Translations under genes and position numbers: made by a program | In this document: positions 9,277 through 17,949 of the stretch, one piece after another | Position numbering within the stretch: the stretch's first letter is position 1 | How the letters are laid out: every line of letters begins with the position of its first letter | DNA from: Mesorhizobium sp. STM 4661 | GTDB taxonomy: Bacteria > Pseudomonadota > Alphaproteobacteria > Rhizobiales > Rhizobiaceae | Reading direction: 5' to 3' | Assembly (NCBI RefSeq): GCF_000359125.1 | Contig: NZ_CAAF010000047.1 | Span: 62,001 to 126,000, forward strand | Length of the DNA stretch: 64,000 bases | The notes under the pieces: generated by a model | Seen by the model: the letters and a program-made list of their open reading frames with translations, nothing else | Database searches by the model: none | What the model was told of the DNA's origin: nothing

Positions 9277-9636
9277 ATGAGGAAATCAATTCTGGCGCTA
9301 ACCGTGTTTCTAGCTGGGTGCGTGTCAGCGCCGCAGTCATTTGCTGACCCACGACCCTCCGTCTCAGCGACTGAGTTCAAGGCATTGGTTCGCAAATCTC
9401 TGAAGAACCCTTTCTCTGTAAAGGAGTTTGAAATGTCACCATCCCCTTTTATAATTGGTCCGGATGCGTATGGGCGAAAGCACTGGGTCATGTGCGCCAA
9501 TTACTTCGCCACCAACAGTTATGGTGGGCTGGTGCGTGGTGGGATGACCGTCTTCTACAAGGATGGTGCCGTAAGTGAGATTCAGCCAACACAGGGGCAG
9601 GGTTGTCCAGAGGCCCAGCCGGAGAACTTCAACTAG
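9277..9636 (+). CDS. Small lipoprotein, reverse-strand cargo (moron)
   Basis: Encoded against the surrounding late genes. I choose ATG 9277 because GGGGGAG lies nine bases upstream; ATG 9271 and 9226 are also in frame. The protein starts MRKSILALTVFLAGC, a lipoprotein signal peptide with lipobox LAGC. The mature ~105 residues contain KNPFSVKEFEM, YGRKHWVMCANY and a second Cys near the end. An envelope lipoprotein under its own promoter in a tail operon fits a lysogenic-conversion gene, for instance superinfection exclusion. That function is inference; the family is not recognised. The stop overlaps the tape-measure stop by four bases, tail to tail. Confidence 0.7.
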   Translation: MRKSILALTVFLAGCVSAPQSFADPRPSVSATEFKALVRKSLKNPFSVKEFEMSPSPFIIGPDAYGRKHWVMCANYFATNSYGGLVRGGMTVFYKDGAVSEIQPTQGQGCPEAQPENFN

Positions 9637-12600
9637 GCCGCGACCGCCTGTTGGATCAACGTCTTGAGAGCACCCTTGCGCTGAATATTGTCAGCAACCA
9701 CGGCCACAATATCGGTTGGGCTAGGTGGGGGCACTTGATCAGGGCTAACTATCCACACATTGAGCGTGGTAGGTCCTTTGGCATTGTCATTCGAAGGGGC
9801 CGTCATACTCTCTGATCTTGTGGCATTTCCTAGGTTGTTGAGGGTGTTCAGCTTATCCTCCCCAATGGCGGATACTGCTGACTGCCGAAGCACGAACTCC
9901 CCTGGGGCCAACTTTCGAAGTACGCTGTCCCGCTGTTGGTTACCGGGGATTAATTCTCCGAGAGCGCTACCCTTCACGCCACCACCGAGAGACATACCCA
10001 CGACGCCGAGTAGCCCCCCAAGGATATCACCACCAGCGCCGCCCCCGACACCTTTTATTAGACTCATCACGACCTGGAGAGCAAGCGCCTTAGCTATTGC
10101 CTGCATCAAACTCTGCACAACACTTAGACCGAACGCCTTGAAGGCTTCCGTCGCCGACATCGTGCCGCTGGTGAGATCCATGAACAAGGTTTGGAAAGAA
10201 CTGGTGAGGTTGTTGAGGATCGGTCCCCAGGCATTCCCAACCTGAGTTGCAAGAGGGACCATCTCCAACATGCCACGAGCGTTACGCTGCATGACACCGT
10301 TCTGAACCATCCAGGCGTCAGTGCTACTTTTGATAGCGGCGGAGACACTTGGGCTCTGTTGAGCAGTCGCCGCGTCAATCGCCAGCTTCTGCTTGCCCAG
10401 GTCCACAGCGCGCTGCTTGGCCGCTATTTCTTGCATTAGCCAATACGTTGCCTCAGGGGAGCCTTTGCCGTAGGTGGCCTCAGCGACGGCCTGCTCCTTC
10501 TTGATTTGAAGCAGTAGCTGCTCAGCCGCATTGACCTGGTCGAGGAGCGCCTTGCGCTCTGCAAGCTTGACGTTGGTCTCAAGGCCAACGATCTGATTTT
10601 GGGTAAATTTGCTGGCATTCTCAGGCAGCTGAGCAGCGTCAAGGGCTCTCTGTGCTGCTAGGACCGGCTCCTGGGTCTTCTTGTCCAGCTGGTTCCAATA
10701 CTCCTCCAGGAGGGCGGCGACCTTCTGGTTGCGGTCTGCACGGAGCCCTTCGAGCATCTCGGTGCGTTGAGCGATCAGCTCCTCGTCGCCATCCTTCAGG
10801 CCGGCTGCGTTCTCCTGATCGAATGCCTTGATTTTGGCGTCGATGATCTTCTGATACTGATCATTGACCGAGCCCAGAATCTTCTTGACCGTCTCGGGAT
10901 CGCTGGCGAGCTTCGACTGTGCCACCAGGGTCTGGATTTGCTCAGTGGCGCTCTTGACCGAAGTGCTCGTCGAGGCCTTGATCGCCTTGGTCGTCGCATC
11001 CAGCTCAGCCTTGGTGCGATCGGTGATCGCCCCCTGGATGTTCTGGTTGTCAGCGGTGTAGTCGCCCTTGCCAAGGGTGATGGCCTGGCCGATACGGTCG
11101 TTGATGTGGTTGATGGCTGGGTCGGCGTTCGGCTTTTCGTAGCCGGTCATCACGATGCGAGCAGCTTCCTCAGGCGTCCTTGCCGACATCAGGGCAGCGT
11201 AGACCTGAGGGAATTTGGTCCGCAGCTCTTCGTCGACGAACTGGTTCTGGGTCGTGCTGTCGAATGGGCTCTTGCCCTTGTCGGCAGCGAACTGCTGTGC
11301 GGCATCCCAGCGGTCGAAACGCCACTGTGGCTTTCCGAAAGCAGTCGGGCGACCAGTCTTGTCGCTAACGTCACCCTTCGCGTTCGGGTCCAGACCACTC
11401 TCGGTGATGAAGTTGCCGACGAGGCCGGCCGCCGCCGCTTGCGAGTAACCCATGGCGATGAACTGCTTCATGTCGGCAGCAGCGCGATCGGCAACGCTCT
11501 TCGCGAGCGGCGAGCCTTCGCTCAACGTCTGGGACTGAATGTCGAGAGAACCGGACTGGACCTGGAGCTTGGCCAGCTCGGCGGCCATCGTGTTGAACTG
11601 AGTGATCAGAGCGTCCATGGCAGGCCCTGGGCGGGACTTGCGGATAGCCTCGATTACCTGCTTGATCTTCTTCTCCAGGACGCCGGCGTCGGCATCCACG
11701 GCATCCTTCATCGCCTTCAGCTGATTGACCGCAAGCTCCTGCGCCTGATCGCTGATAGAGGTGATGAAGTCCTGCTCGGCCTGGTTGATCTGCTTCTGGT
11801 CTTCGCGAAGACCAAGTTCCAGTTCGGCTCTGTTGTCATCGTCGCCGGCGGCTGCGATCTTGGCATCGAAGATTTCGGCCGTCAGCCTCCGCTTCCGATC
11901 GAACTTCGCCTTCACCGCCTCTTCGATGATACTCAGCTCCTCCTTGGAGTAGCTCTTGCCGGTCAGCTTGAGGAGAGATTGAATCTCCTTGTCGATGGTC
12001 GACTGCTGCTCCTTGAGAACGTCCTCTTGGATCTTCTGATAGAGCTTGTTTTCGGAGGTGGCGCGAGCCGAGATGCGGTTGGTGATCGAAGCCGTGGCGT
12101 CGGTAAGATACTGCTTCACCATCGACTCGACCTTGGCCCGGTCGAAGTCGGGGTTCGACTTCATGATGTCGTTAACGAAGGTCGCGCCCTGGCGCTGGAT
12201 ATCGGCGATGCGGCCGGCATAGACATCCCTCAGGTTGTTCAGCCCATCCAGGATTTCTTTGGAACTCTTTCCACGGGTTTCCTTGAACGCTCTGCTGGTG
12301 TCCCGATTGAGATCGGCCGACAACGAAACGACGCGCTGCCCAAGATCAGTGAACTCCGAAGTGTTCTTGACCGCGTTGAGCATGTTCTCCTGGTTAAGCC
12401 GGTCGAGCTTAGCCTTGGAGGCGTCGATCCGGGTGGACATCGTGAGAAGCGGCGTGAGGCCAGCGTTCAACGCGTCGAGCAAATCGACGGTTTTGGTGAG
12501 CTGCTCGATCTTCGCTTCCAGCTCTGGCGTCGAGTTGCCCAGCTCTTTCTGAGCCAGCAGGGTGCTCAGCTCGCGGGTGTTCTGCGCCTTGGTGAGCCCG

Positions 12601-15059
12601 ATCTGAGCACTATAGCCTGAGACCTGGGAACTGTCCTTGGGCTCGCCCTTCAGCCCAGCGATGAACGCCGCAATGTCCTTGAACTCTGGGCCAAGGGCTT
12701 TCTCGACCAGGTAAGGCAAGTTCTTGCGCTCGGTGGCACCACCGGTGATGCCGGCGACAGACGCCGCCTTGTCGCTAATGGCGTACGTGTCCGAAGTCTT
12801 CAGGGCGACATCCTGGTTGCGCTGGTTCTCTTCAAGCAACGCCTTCTCGGCCTCGATGAGCGCACCGTAGACCTTGGCGTTGCGAGAGAAGTCCTCGCTC
12901 TTAAGCCTGCCGAGGGCGTCGATCAGGTTCTGGACAGACGCCGTGCTGGTGTCGATCTCGCCGGCCAACTCCTTGAACGCCTGCTTGATTTCGAGGATTT
13001 TGGCCCGGCGCTGGAGCGGGTCGGCATCGAGAGCCGCCTTCTGACGCACAAGGTTGGTGATGGTCTGGTCGACAGCGTCGATCTGGCCGCTGGTTGCGGC
13101 GAGGTCGCCTTCCAGTTCCTGGACCTGGCCACGCAAGATGTCGACACGGTCAGCGGCTGTAAGGGCGCTTGAACCGAAGGCCGTGTAGGCGACAGCCACG
13201 GCGGCTACACCAGCGGCGATTATGACCCACGCCGGGATGGCGGCAACAGCTGCCAGCATGCCGGCGATGAGTGGGCTCGCTCCAACAGCTGCGGCGCCGA
13301 GGCCTTCCGTCGCTACTGCGGCTGCGGCTGCCCCCGTGCGGAAAGCACCAAGCATTGGGGTGAGCTGCAAGAGGCCACGGAATACGGCTGAGGTGGTCAT
13401 CAGAGCTAGACCAACACCAGCAGCTGTGGCCGCTACGGCAATGACGTTCAGGATCGACGGATATTGGTTCAGGATGGCCAGGAAGTCGGCAGCTGCGTTC
13501 AGCAGGTTCTGCAACACCGAAAGCAGTGGGGCGAAGGCCTTGTAGGCGATGGTCCCAACGACCGAGCCGAACTTCGCCGCCGTGTTGGCGAGCGACTCCA
13601 TCTGGACCGCGTTTGCTTCCACAGCTGCGGTGCTGAGCGTGAACTCGGCCTGAAGCTTCGAAGCAAGATCCAGATTGTTGGACAGGGCCGAGTAGGTCGC
13701 CGCAGCGCGAACTTCGAAGGCGCCGAAAGCGTCGGCACTGCTGAAACCGGCGGTCTTCAGCTTGTTCAGCACATTGACCAGGCCGTTGCTCTCGATGTTC
13801 ACGTCTTCCTCGGACAGCTTCAGGCCGTCGAGGGTTTTCTTGAATTCCTTGCTTGGGTTTTGGATGTCGATCAGCAGCTGACGAAGGCCGGTGCCAAGTG
13901 TCGAGCCCGACCGGATACCGGAGTTGGCGAGCGCGCCGAGCACGCCAGTCAATTCCTGGAAGGTCACGCCCATCTGGGCGGCGACGTTGCCGGAATACTG
14001 AAAGCCAAGGGCCAGCTTATCGATGGTCAGCTTGCTCAGGTTGAGCGCAGCGGTCATCGTATTCGCCACGTCGGCAGTCTGCTCAGTTTGCAGATTGAAG
14101 ATCGACAGGACACTCGACGTTACGTCGACAGCTGAAGCCAGGTCCGTACCGGCTGCGGTCGCCAACAGGCTGATCGCACCAATCGAGTCGGCGACTTGTC
14201 GTGCCGAGAAACCGGCCTGACCGAGGATGGTCGCAGCCTTGGTAATTTCGAGTGCCGTGAACTTGCTGGCTTCAGAGACCTCAATGAGACGATCCTTCAG
14301 AACCGCCATCTCAGAGTTGGTCGTGCCGGTGATCGCCTGGAACTTGTAGAACTCGGCGTCGAGCTGCACGACGAAAGTGCTTAGGCTCTTGGCAGCATTG
14401 AACGCGAGCGAGAGCGCTTGGTAGCCGACCAGGAGGCGGCTCTGGATGCCGATGATATCGGCACCACCATTGGCGTTCATTCGCTCGGTGATGTTGCGGT
14501 TGGCTGCTGCGGCCTTGCCGTTTGCAGCTTCGAAGAGAATGCTCTCGTTCCGACGCTGATCCAGTATCGTCTTGGCGCTCAGCAGATTAGGGGAAGAGTT
14601 CTGCACCATCTTGTTGGTGCTGTAGGTTGCGTTTCGCAAGCGAGCCTGGACGGCCGCATCCATGGTGCGAAGGTTCTGTTGGAAACCCTTGACCAGTTCG
14701 TCCGTCAGACGTGCGGTAATTGCTTTGGTGGTTGACCGGGCATCGGCGATGATGGAGCGGAAGGCCGCTTCGTTGGCCTGCGAGGAGAGACCACCCTTGC
14801 CGGCAAGGCCGAAGTTCTGACCGAGAGCGGCTTCCTGGCGCTGGATGTTCCGAGTGTAGTTGGCGGACCCGGCGTTGATCTTCGCCATCGCGGAGCTGAG
14901 CTTCCCGACCATCTGGTCGGTGCGGGTCTCGATGACTTTTTGCGCTTGGAGAAGGTTGGCAGTTATGCCCTGAAGGTCGGCTTGGAGCTTTTTTAGTTCA
15001 GCGGAAGCGCGGCTTGCATCGAGACCATAATCTACATTTATGCTGCCGTCATTAGACAC
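9633..15059 (-). CDS. Tail tape-measure protein with tail lysozyme domain
   Basis: 1808-residue tape measure, which sets tail length and is ejected ahead of the DNA. Residues 1-220 are helical and Gln/Ala-rich. A TP901-type core spans about 225-410 (ITKAATILGQAGFSARQVAD). Two hydrophobic segments lie near 530-560 and 600-635 (IAGMLAAVAAIPAWVIIAAG). A phage tail lysozyme domain sits at about 1188-1336, with GYSQAAAAGLVGNFITESGL holding the catalytic-type Glu, then FGKPQWRFDRW. Long coiled-coil stretches surround it. At about 0.15 nm per residue the tail would be roughly 250-270 nm. HNH-AP2 and G/GT genes lie upstream. Confidence 0.93.
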   Translation of the reverse strand: MSNDGSINVDYGLDASRASAELKKLQADLQGITANLLQAQKVIETRTDQMVGKLSSAMAKINAGSANYTRNIQRQEAALGQNFGLAGKGGLSSQANEAAFRSIIADARSTTKAITARLTDELVKGFQQNLRTMDAAVQARLRNATYSTNKMVQNSSPNLLSAKTILDQRRNESILFEAANGKAAAANRNITERMNANGGADIIGIQSRLLVGYQALSLAFNAAKSLSTFVVQLDAEFYKFQAITGTTNSEMAVLKDRLIEVSEASKFTALEITKAATILGQAGFSARQVADSIGAISLLATAAGTDLASAVDVTSSVLSIFNLQTEQTADVANTMTAALNLSKLTIDKLALGFQYSGNVAAQMGVTFQELTGVLGALANSGIRSGSTLGTGLRQLLIDIQNPSKEFKKTLDGLKLSEEDVNIESNGLVNVLNKLKTAGFSSADAFGAFEVRAAATYSALSNNLDLASKLQAEFTLSTAAVEANAVQMESLANTAAKFGSVVGTIAYKAFAPLLSVLQNLLNAAADFLAILNQYPSILNVIAVAATAAGVGLALMTTSAVFRGLLQLTPMLGAFRTGAAAAAVATEGLGAAAVGASPLIAGMLAAVAAIPAWVIIAAGVAAVAVAYTAFGSSALTAADRVDILRGQVQELEGDLAATSGQIDAVDQTITNLVRQKAALDADPLQRRAKILEIKQAFKELAGEIDTSTASVQNLIDALGRLKSEDFSRNAKVYGALIEAEKALLEENQRNQDVALKTSDTYAISDKAASVAGITGGATERKNLPYLVEKALGPEFKDIAAFIAGLKGEPKDSSQVSGYSAQIGLTKAQNTRELSTLLAQKELGNSTPELEAKIEQLTKTVDLLDALNAGLTPLLTMSTRIDASKAKLDRLNQENMLNAVKNTSEFTDLGQRVVSLSADLNRDTSRAFKETRGKSSKEILDGLNNLRDVYAGRIADIQRQGATFVNDIMKSNPDFDRAKVESMVKQYLTDATASITNRISARATSENKLYQKIQEDVLKEQQSTIDKEIQSLLKLTGKSYSKEELSIIEEAVKAKFDRKRRLTAEIFDAKIAAAGDDDNRAELELGLREDQKQINQAEQDFITSISDQAQELAVNQLKAMKDAVDADAGVLEKKIKQVIEAIRKSRPGPAMDALITQFNTMAAELAKLQVQSGSLDIQSQTLSEGSPLAKSVADRAAADMKQFIAMGYSQAAAAGLVGNFITESGLDPNAKGDVSDKTGRPTAFGKPQWRFDRWDAAQQFAADKGKSPFDSTTQNQFVDEELRTKFPQVYAALMSARTPEEAARIVMTGYEKPNADPAINHINDRIGQAITLGKGDYTADNQNIQGAITDRTKAELDATTKAIKASTSTSVKSATEQIQTLVAQSKLASDPETVKKILGSVNDQYQKIIDAKIKAFDQENAAGLKDGDEELIAQRTEMLEGLRADRNQKVAALLEEYWNQLDKKTQEPVLAAQRALDAAQLPENASKFTQNQIVGLETNVKLAERKALLDQVNAAEQLLLQIKKEQAVAEATYGKGSPEATYWLMQEIAAKQRAVDLGKQKLAIDAATAQQSPSVSAAIKSSTDAWMVQNGVMQRNARGMLEMVPLATQVGNAWGPILNNLTSSFQTLFMDLTSGTMSATEAFKAFGLSVVQSLMQAIAKALALQVVMSLIKGVGGGAGGDILGGLLGVVGMSLGGGVKGSALGELIPGNQQRDSVLRKLAPGEFVLRQSAVSAIGEDKLNTLNNLGNATRSESMTAPSNDNAKGPTTLNVWIVSPDQVPPPSPTDIVAVVADNIQRKGALKTLIQQAVAA

Positions 15060-15143
15060 TCAGGGCTCCGGTCTTGGGTGCCTCTGATAGATAGTGTTGA
15101 AAGGGGATGTCGTTATGTTTTGGGTGAACCGGAACGGTTCACT

Positions 15144-15662
15144 CTAAGCGGCCAGACCATGCTTCGCATGGAATCCTAGTCTGGTTTTCTCCGCTTCATA
15201 AGCGTGGTGAGCATCAAGCGCGGTGTTAAACATGCCGATGTATCTTGTGGCGATGATCGCCATAAATTTTCCCTGATGCTGAGACACGCCGGTGTAGCCC
15301 GTTGTGTTATCTTTTCTCATCGGCAAGTTTTGGTTGTTTCCAATGCTGTTTGAGTCCACCAGGTTATCAAGACGATTGTCGGTCCTCGTCCTATTGTCAT
15401 GATCAACCTTGTTGGGCCAGTAGCCGTGAACCATCTTCCAGATCACTCGGTGAGCGTAGTAGGTCTTCCCGAACAAAGCTCCCGCGAGGTATCCCTCCAA
15501 AGGTGTGATAAACGCCTCCTTACCGGAGAAGCGTTTGTTCCATGTCTTATGGTCTTGCCGACGCTTGAACCAAATCGGTGCTCGCTCTCTCCAGAACAAT
15601 TTGCCGGTCTCTGGGACGTAGTGCAAGAACTCGTTAAAATCTACCTCAACCAATTGAGCCAC
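15144..15662 (-). CDS. HNH-AP2 homing endonuclease (copy 1)
   Basis: 172 residues with an HNH core (YAHRVIWKMVHGYWP...VDHDNRTRTDNRLDNL, about 70-100) and an AP2-type DNA-binding domain (TTGYTGVSQHQGKFMAII...HHAYEAEK). It belongs to the same family as the genes at 30326, 49551 and 52163. Its start overlaps the end of the T-frame extension by 17 bases, so it sits between the tail chaperone and the tape measure without its own space. Confidence 0.9.
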   Translation of the reverse strand: MAQLVEVDFNEFLHYVPETGKLFWRERAPIWFKRRQDHKTWNKRFSGKEAFITPLEGYLAGALFGKTYYAHRVIWKMVHGYWPNKVDHDNRTRTDNRLDNLVDSNSIGNNQNLPMRKDNTTGYTGVSQHQGKFMAIIATRYIGMFNTALDAHHAYEAEKTRLGFHAKHGLAA

Positions 15663-16310
15663 CTATGTTAGAGAAGGCAGCAGCCAGTTCTCCAAAACTT
15701 CCGATCGCATCAGACTCGGGTATGGCAGCGGTAGAAGACCTACCGCCACCCAAGGCCTCTTGGGCGACTAGACGGAATGACTCGAACGTTTGGTAGCCCT
15801 GAGCCAAAACAAACTGGGTCTTCAGACTGACGATGGTCTGAAGATCGAAATGTGTATGAGACCAGAGGGTTTCTCGAAGAGAGCTAGGCTTGATGCCCAG
15901 TGCCCAGATTATGCTGTCTTCGAAGCTGAGGCCGGTGATCCAGCCAAGGAGGATGCTAGGCTGGCCAGATCGGTCTTGTGCGTCTCCGTCACCTGGACGA
16001 CCTTTTTCAGTGACCGCACGAAAAAATCCATGAGGTGATCCATGGTCCACGCCAGGATCGCTTCAACGTCACTGATGGAGATGTCGAGATCGTCGAAGTC
16101 GGCCACTGGTTTCTCAACCTTGCCGCTCTTCTTGCGCTGGGCCAGGCAGGCCAGAAGGATCGATCTCCGCATTTCCGGATTGACCGGGACTGCTGCGATC
16201 TGACCAGGGTCTCCGATCAGAATCGAGAGTTCATTCAGAAGGCCGAAGGACATGAACAATTCACGTTCCACGTCGTCTTGCTTGATAGTGATGTTTGGAT
16301 CTTTTGCCAC
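15646..16310 (-). CDS. Tail assembly chaperone GT (-1 frameshift product)
   Basis: Fusion expected when ribosomes translating the G frame slip -1 at about 16002-16008. The downstream frame stays open from 16050 to 15646 and reads GRPGDGDAQDRSGQPSILLG, then a helical region ending SNIGGSIG. In long-tailed phages the minor GT product coats the tape measure while the G domains recruit tube subunits. The relative frames (T is -1 to G), the position between tube and tape-measure genes and the slippery site all agree. The fusion would be about 221 residues. Confidence 0.75.
15909..16310 (-). CDS. Tail assembly chaperone G
   Basis: 133 residues from GTG 16310 (GGGAA five bases upstream). In-frame ATGs further upstream lie in or before the terminator hairpin and are unlikely starts. 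The protein begins VAKDPNITIKQDDVERELFM and is helical, with DDLDISISDVEAILAWTMDHL near 80-100. It is the usual product; a minor fraction continues as GT. It lies between the tail tube gene and the tape measure, the canonical location. Confidence 0.75.
   Translation of the reverse strand: MAKDPNITIKQDDVERELFMSFGLLNELSILIGDPGQIAAVPVNPEMRRSILLACLAQRKKSGKVEKPVADFDDLDISISDVEAILAWTMDHLMDFFVRSLKKVVQVTETHKTDLASLASSLAGSPASASKTA
16002..16008 (-). promoter_or_regulatory. Slippery heptamer for -1 frameshift G to GT
   Basis: On the minus strand the G frame reads CTG AAA AAG GTC, giving the heptamer G-AAA-AAG. Slipping back one base joins G to the open T frame, which starts no later than 16050 and has no good ribosome-binding site of its own. 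It lies about 93 bases before the G stop codon. Confidence 0.65.
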
Positions 16311-16327
16311 GATGTTTCCCGCGTTTG

Positions 16328-16370
16328 AACAAAGAAAAAGCACGTCACTCATGTGGTGAGTGACGTGCTT
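16328..16370 (-). terminator. Rho-independent terminator after tail tube gene
   Basis: A perfect 14-bp stem (16338-16351 with 16357-16370, five-base loop) is followed on the minus strand by a T-rich run (16331-16337). It sits just downstream of the major tail tube gene and just upstream of G. It would reduce downstream expression after the highly expressed tube gene. Confidence 0.85.
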
Positions 16371-16392
16371 CGGTACAAGGAGTGTTGAAGGG

Positions 16393-17193
16393 TTAGCGCG
16401 GGAAGAGAACAGCCGCTGCTTCACCATAGAACGGATACATCGGATCGGTCGGAACGCCGGCGTAAGGCGTGAACTCGAACGGCAGATTGCCGAAGTTGTC
16501 CGTCTGGAAGCCGACGCTCAGGCCCTTCGTGATCTTGACCCGTGGGAGCAGGATCGTGAAAGGAGAGTTGTCCTTCGGCAGGATGCCAACGACCTTGACT
16601 GCCATTTCCGCCTGGACCTGGACACCGCCGAGATCGATACGTTTGATCTTGCCGATGCGGGTGCCGATCGGGAACGTCTTGCCTGCTGGGACGCCGTAGC
16701 CCGTAGCGAAGGTGATCGTGGTCGTGGCAGTGGCAAACACTGCCGTCAAGACCTTGGCGATGTGGACAGAGTCGTCGATGCCATCCTGAAGGAAGATGTA
16801 GTCACCGGCTGCAAGGTTGGACGTGATGTCCGAGGCCACGGTAATCACAACAGCCGCAGGGGCTGCTGCGCCACTCGAAATCCACATGGCAGGCATCGGA
16901 TCGAAAGAGACGCCCGAAGCGTCGAGGCCGGCCGCGTAGGCCAGGTTTCGGACGGTGTACTCATAGACCTCACAAGCTGCCTTGATACCGTCCTGATTGC
17001 GGATCGACATCACGACAGTGTTCTTGATACCCTGCGTCAGTTCGACGTAACCCGGATCGGACGTGAGGGTGAAGTTCTTCACCAAGCCGATGGAGTGAGT
17101 ATTGGGCTGGAAGCTGTGGAGATCAGCCAGGGCGCCAACCATGACGGTCGCCGTCGAGAGTAGAAAACGGTCAGTTCTTGCAGTGCCGGCCAT
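16393..17193 (-). CDS. Major tail tube protein
   Basis: 266 residues, starts MAGTARTDRFLLSTATVMVGA, beta-rich with few charged stretches. Order (after the tail terminator, before G/GT and the tape measure) and the strong terminator downstream identify it as the tube subunit. A looped middle section (about 100-170, Ala/Thr-rich, ITVASDITSNLAAGDYIF) resembles an inserted Ig-like or carbohydrate-binding decoration on the tube fold. Identification rests on context and fold pattern. Confidence 0.8.
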   Translation of the reverse strand: MAGTARTDRFLLSTATVMVGALADLHSFQPNTHSIGLVKNFTLTSDPGYVELTQGIKNTVVMSIRNQDGIKAACEVYEYTVRNLAYAAGLDASGVSFDPMPAMWISSGAAAPAAVVITVASDITSNLAAGDYIFLQDGIDDSVHIAKVLTAVFATATTTITFATGYGVPAGKTFPIGTRIGKIKRIDLGGVQVQAEMAVKVVGILPKDNSPFTILLPRVKITKGLSVGFQTDNFGNLPFEFTPYAGVPTDPMYPFYGEAAAVLFPR

Positions 17194-17280
17194 GGTGAGT
17201 CCTCTGGTGTATCTTGCTCCTTGTAAGATAGGTGGCAGTGACTATATTGCCTAAGAGACCTCGAACCGAAATGATGAAAA

Positions 17281-17496
17281 ATGATTCGATTTACCACTAC
17301 GTTGGACCCGGAGCTTTATTCGCTGCTGCAAAGCCGGTCGAACTACAATCGCCGTAGCATGAACAAAGAGATTGTCTTCCTGTTGGAGACGGCTCTCGCG
17401 GCAGAGATCGATGGCAATCTGTCAATCCTGCGGACGTTGATGGTCGCGCAGGGTGGTGTGAGTTCTATTCCTCACCCTGTGGCAGAGAGCACCTAG
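17281..17496 (+). CDS. Arc-family ribbon-helix-helix repressor
   Basis: 71 residues starting MIRFTTTLDPELYSLLQ, with RSNYNRRSMNKEIVFLLETAL: an N-terminal beta ribbon followed by the NxR-S-xN-xEI pattern of Arc/Mnt regulators. It is on the plus strand in a minus-strand late operon, so it has its own promoter in the 87-bp gap (17194-17280). It is expected to be expressed in the lysogen and may repress phage or host genes; the target is unknown. Confidence 0.8.
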   Translation: MIRFTTTLDPELYSLLQSRSNYNRRSMNKEIVFLLETALAAEIDGNLSILRTLMVAQGGVSSIPHPVAEST

Positions 17497-17499
17497 GAG

Positions 17500-17949
17500 T
17501 TACTCCTCGACCCCAAGAACTGCCTGAGCCTGGACATAAGCCCAGGGGCGAGCCTCGGAACGGGTCATGGGCACCGACGTGGTACCGTCGCTGAAGATCA
17601 GGTAGCCTTTTTCCAACGCTGAGTTGGCGTCATAAATCTTCATCTGTTTCGTGGGACGCATACGCTCGAAAATCATTGCCATGATCTTGCGTTGACGGAA
17701 CAGGTTCGTATCATCAGCGTAGGTGGACGCGGCGATGGCAAACGTCGCCTCGTACATCCCAGGCCAAAGTTCAGTAACTGCCATTGCGGTCGGGCCGATC
17801 AGATCGCAGTTTGGCAGCTCGGCCACATTGGCGTGGGTCTCCCAATCGAAGAATGCGAATTCTGTGTCGGGATAGAGTGGTCGGAGGTCGTCCAGGATGT
17901 CCTGGCAAACCTTAACAACCGAAGCCCAAACGTCTTGAACTATCATCAC
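17500..17949 (-). CDS. Probable tail terminator (gpU-like)
   Basis: 149 residues (MIVQDVWASVVKVCQDILDD...). Size, predicted alpha/beta make-up (CDLIGPTAMAVTEL, ATFAIAASTYADD) and position directly before the tail tube gene fit the tail terminator that caps the tube and joins it to the head. No diagnostic motif; the call is by context. It overlaps the upstream gene by four bases. Confidence 0.55.
   Translation of the reverse strand: MMIVQDVWASVVKVCQDILDDLRPLYPDTEFAFFDWETHANVAELPNCDLIGPTAMAVTELWPGMYEATFAIAASTYADDTNLFRQRKIMAMIFERMRPTKQMKIYDANSALEKGYLIFSDGTTSVPMTRSEARPWAYVQAQAVLGVEE

Noticed and set aside
10767..12620. 617-residue plus-strand open frame
   Set aside because: Lies wholly antisense to the tape-measure gene; no ribosome-binding site or recognisable domain. 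Typical GC-rich shadow.
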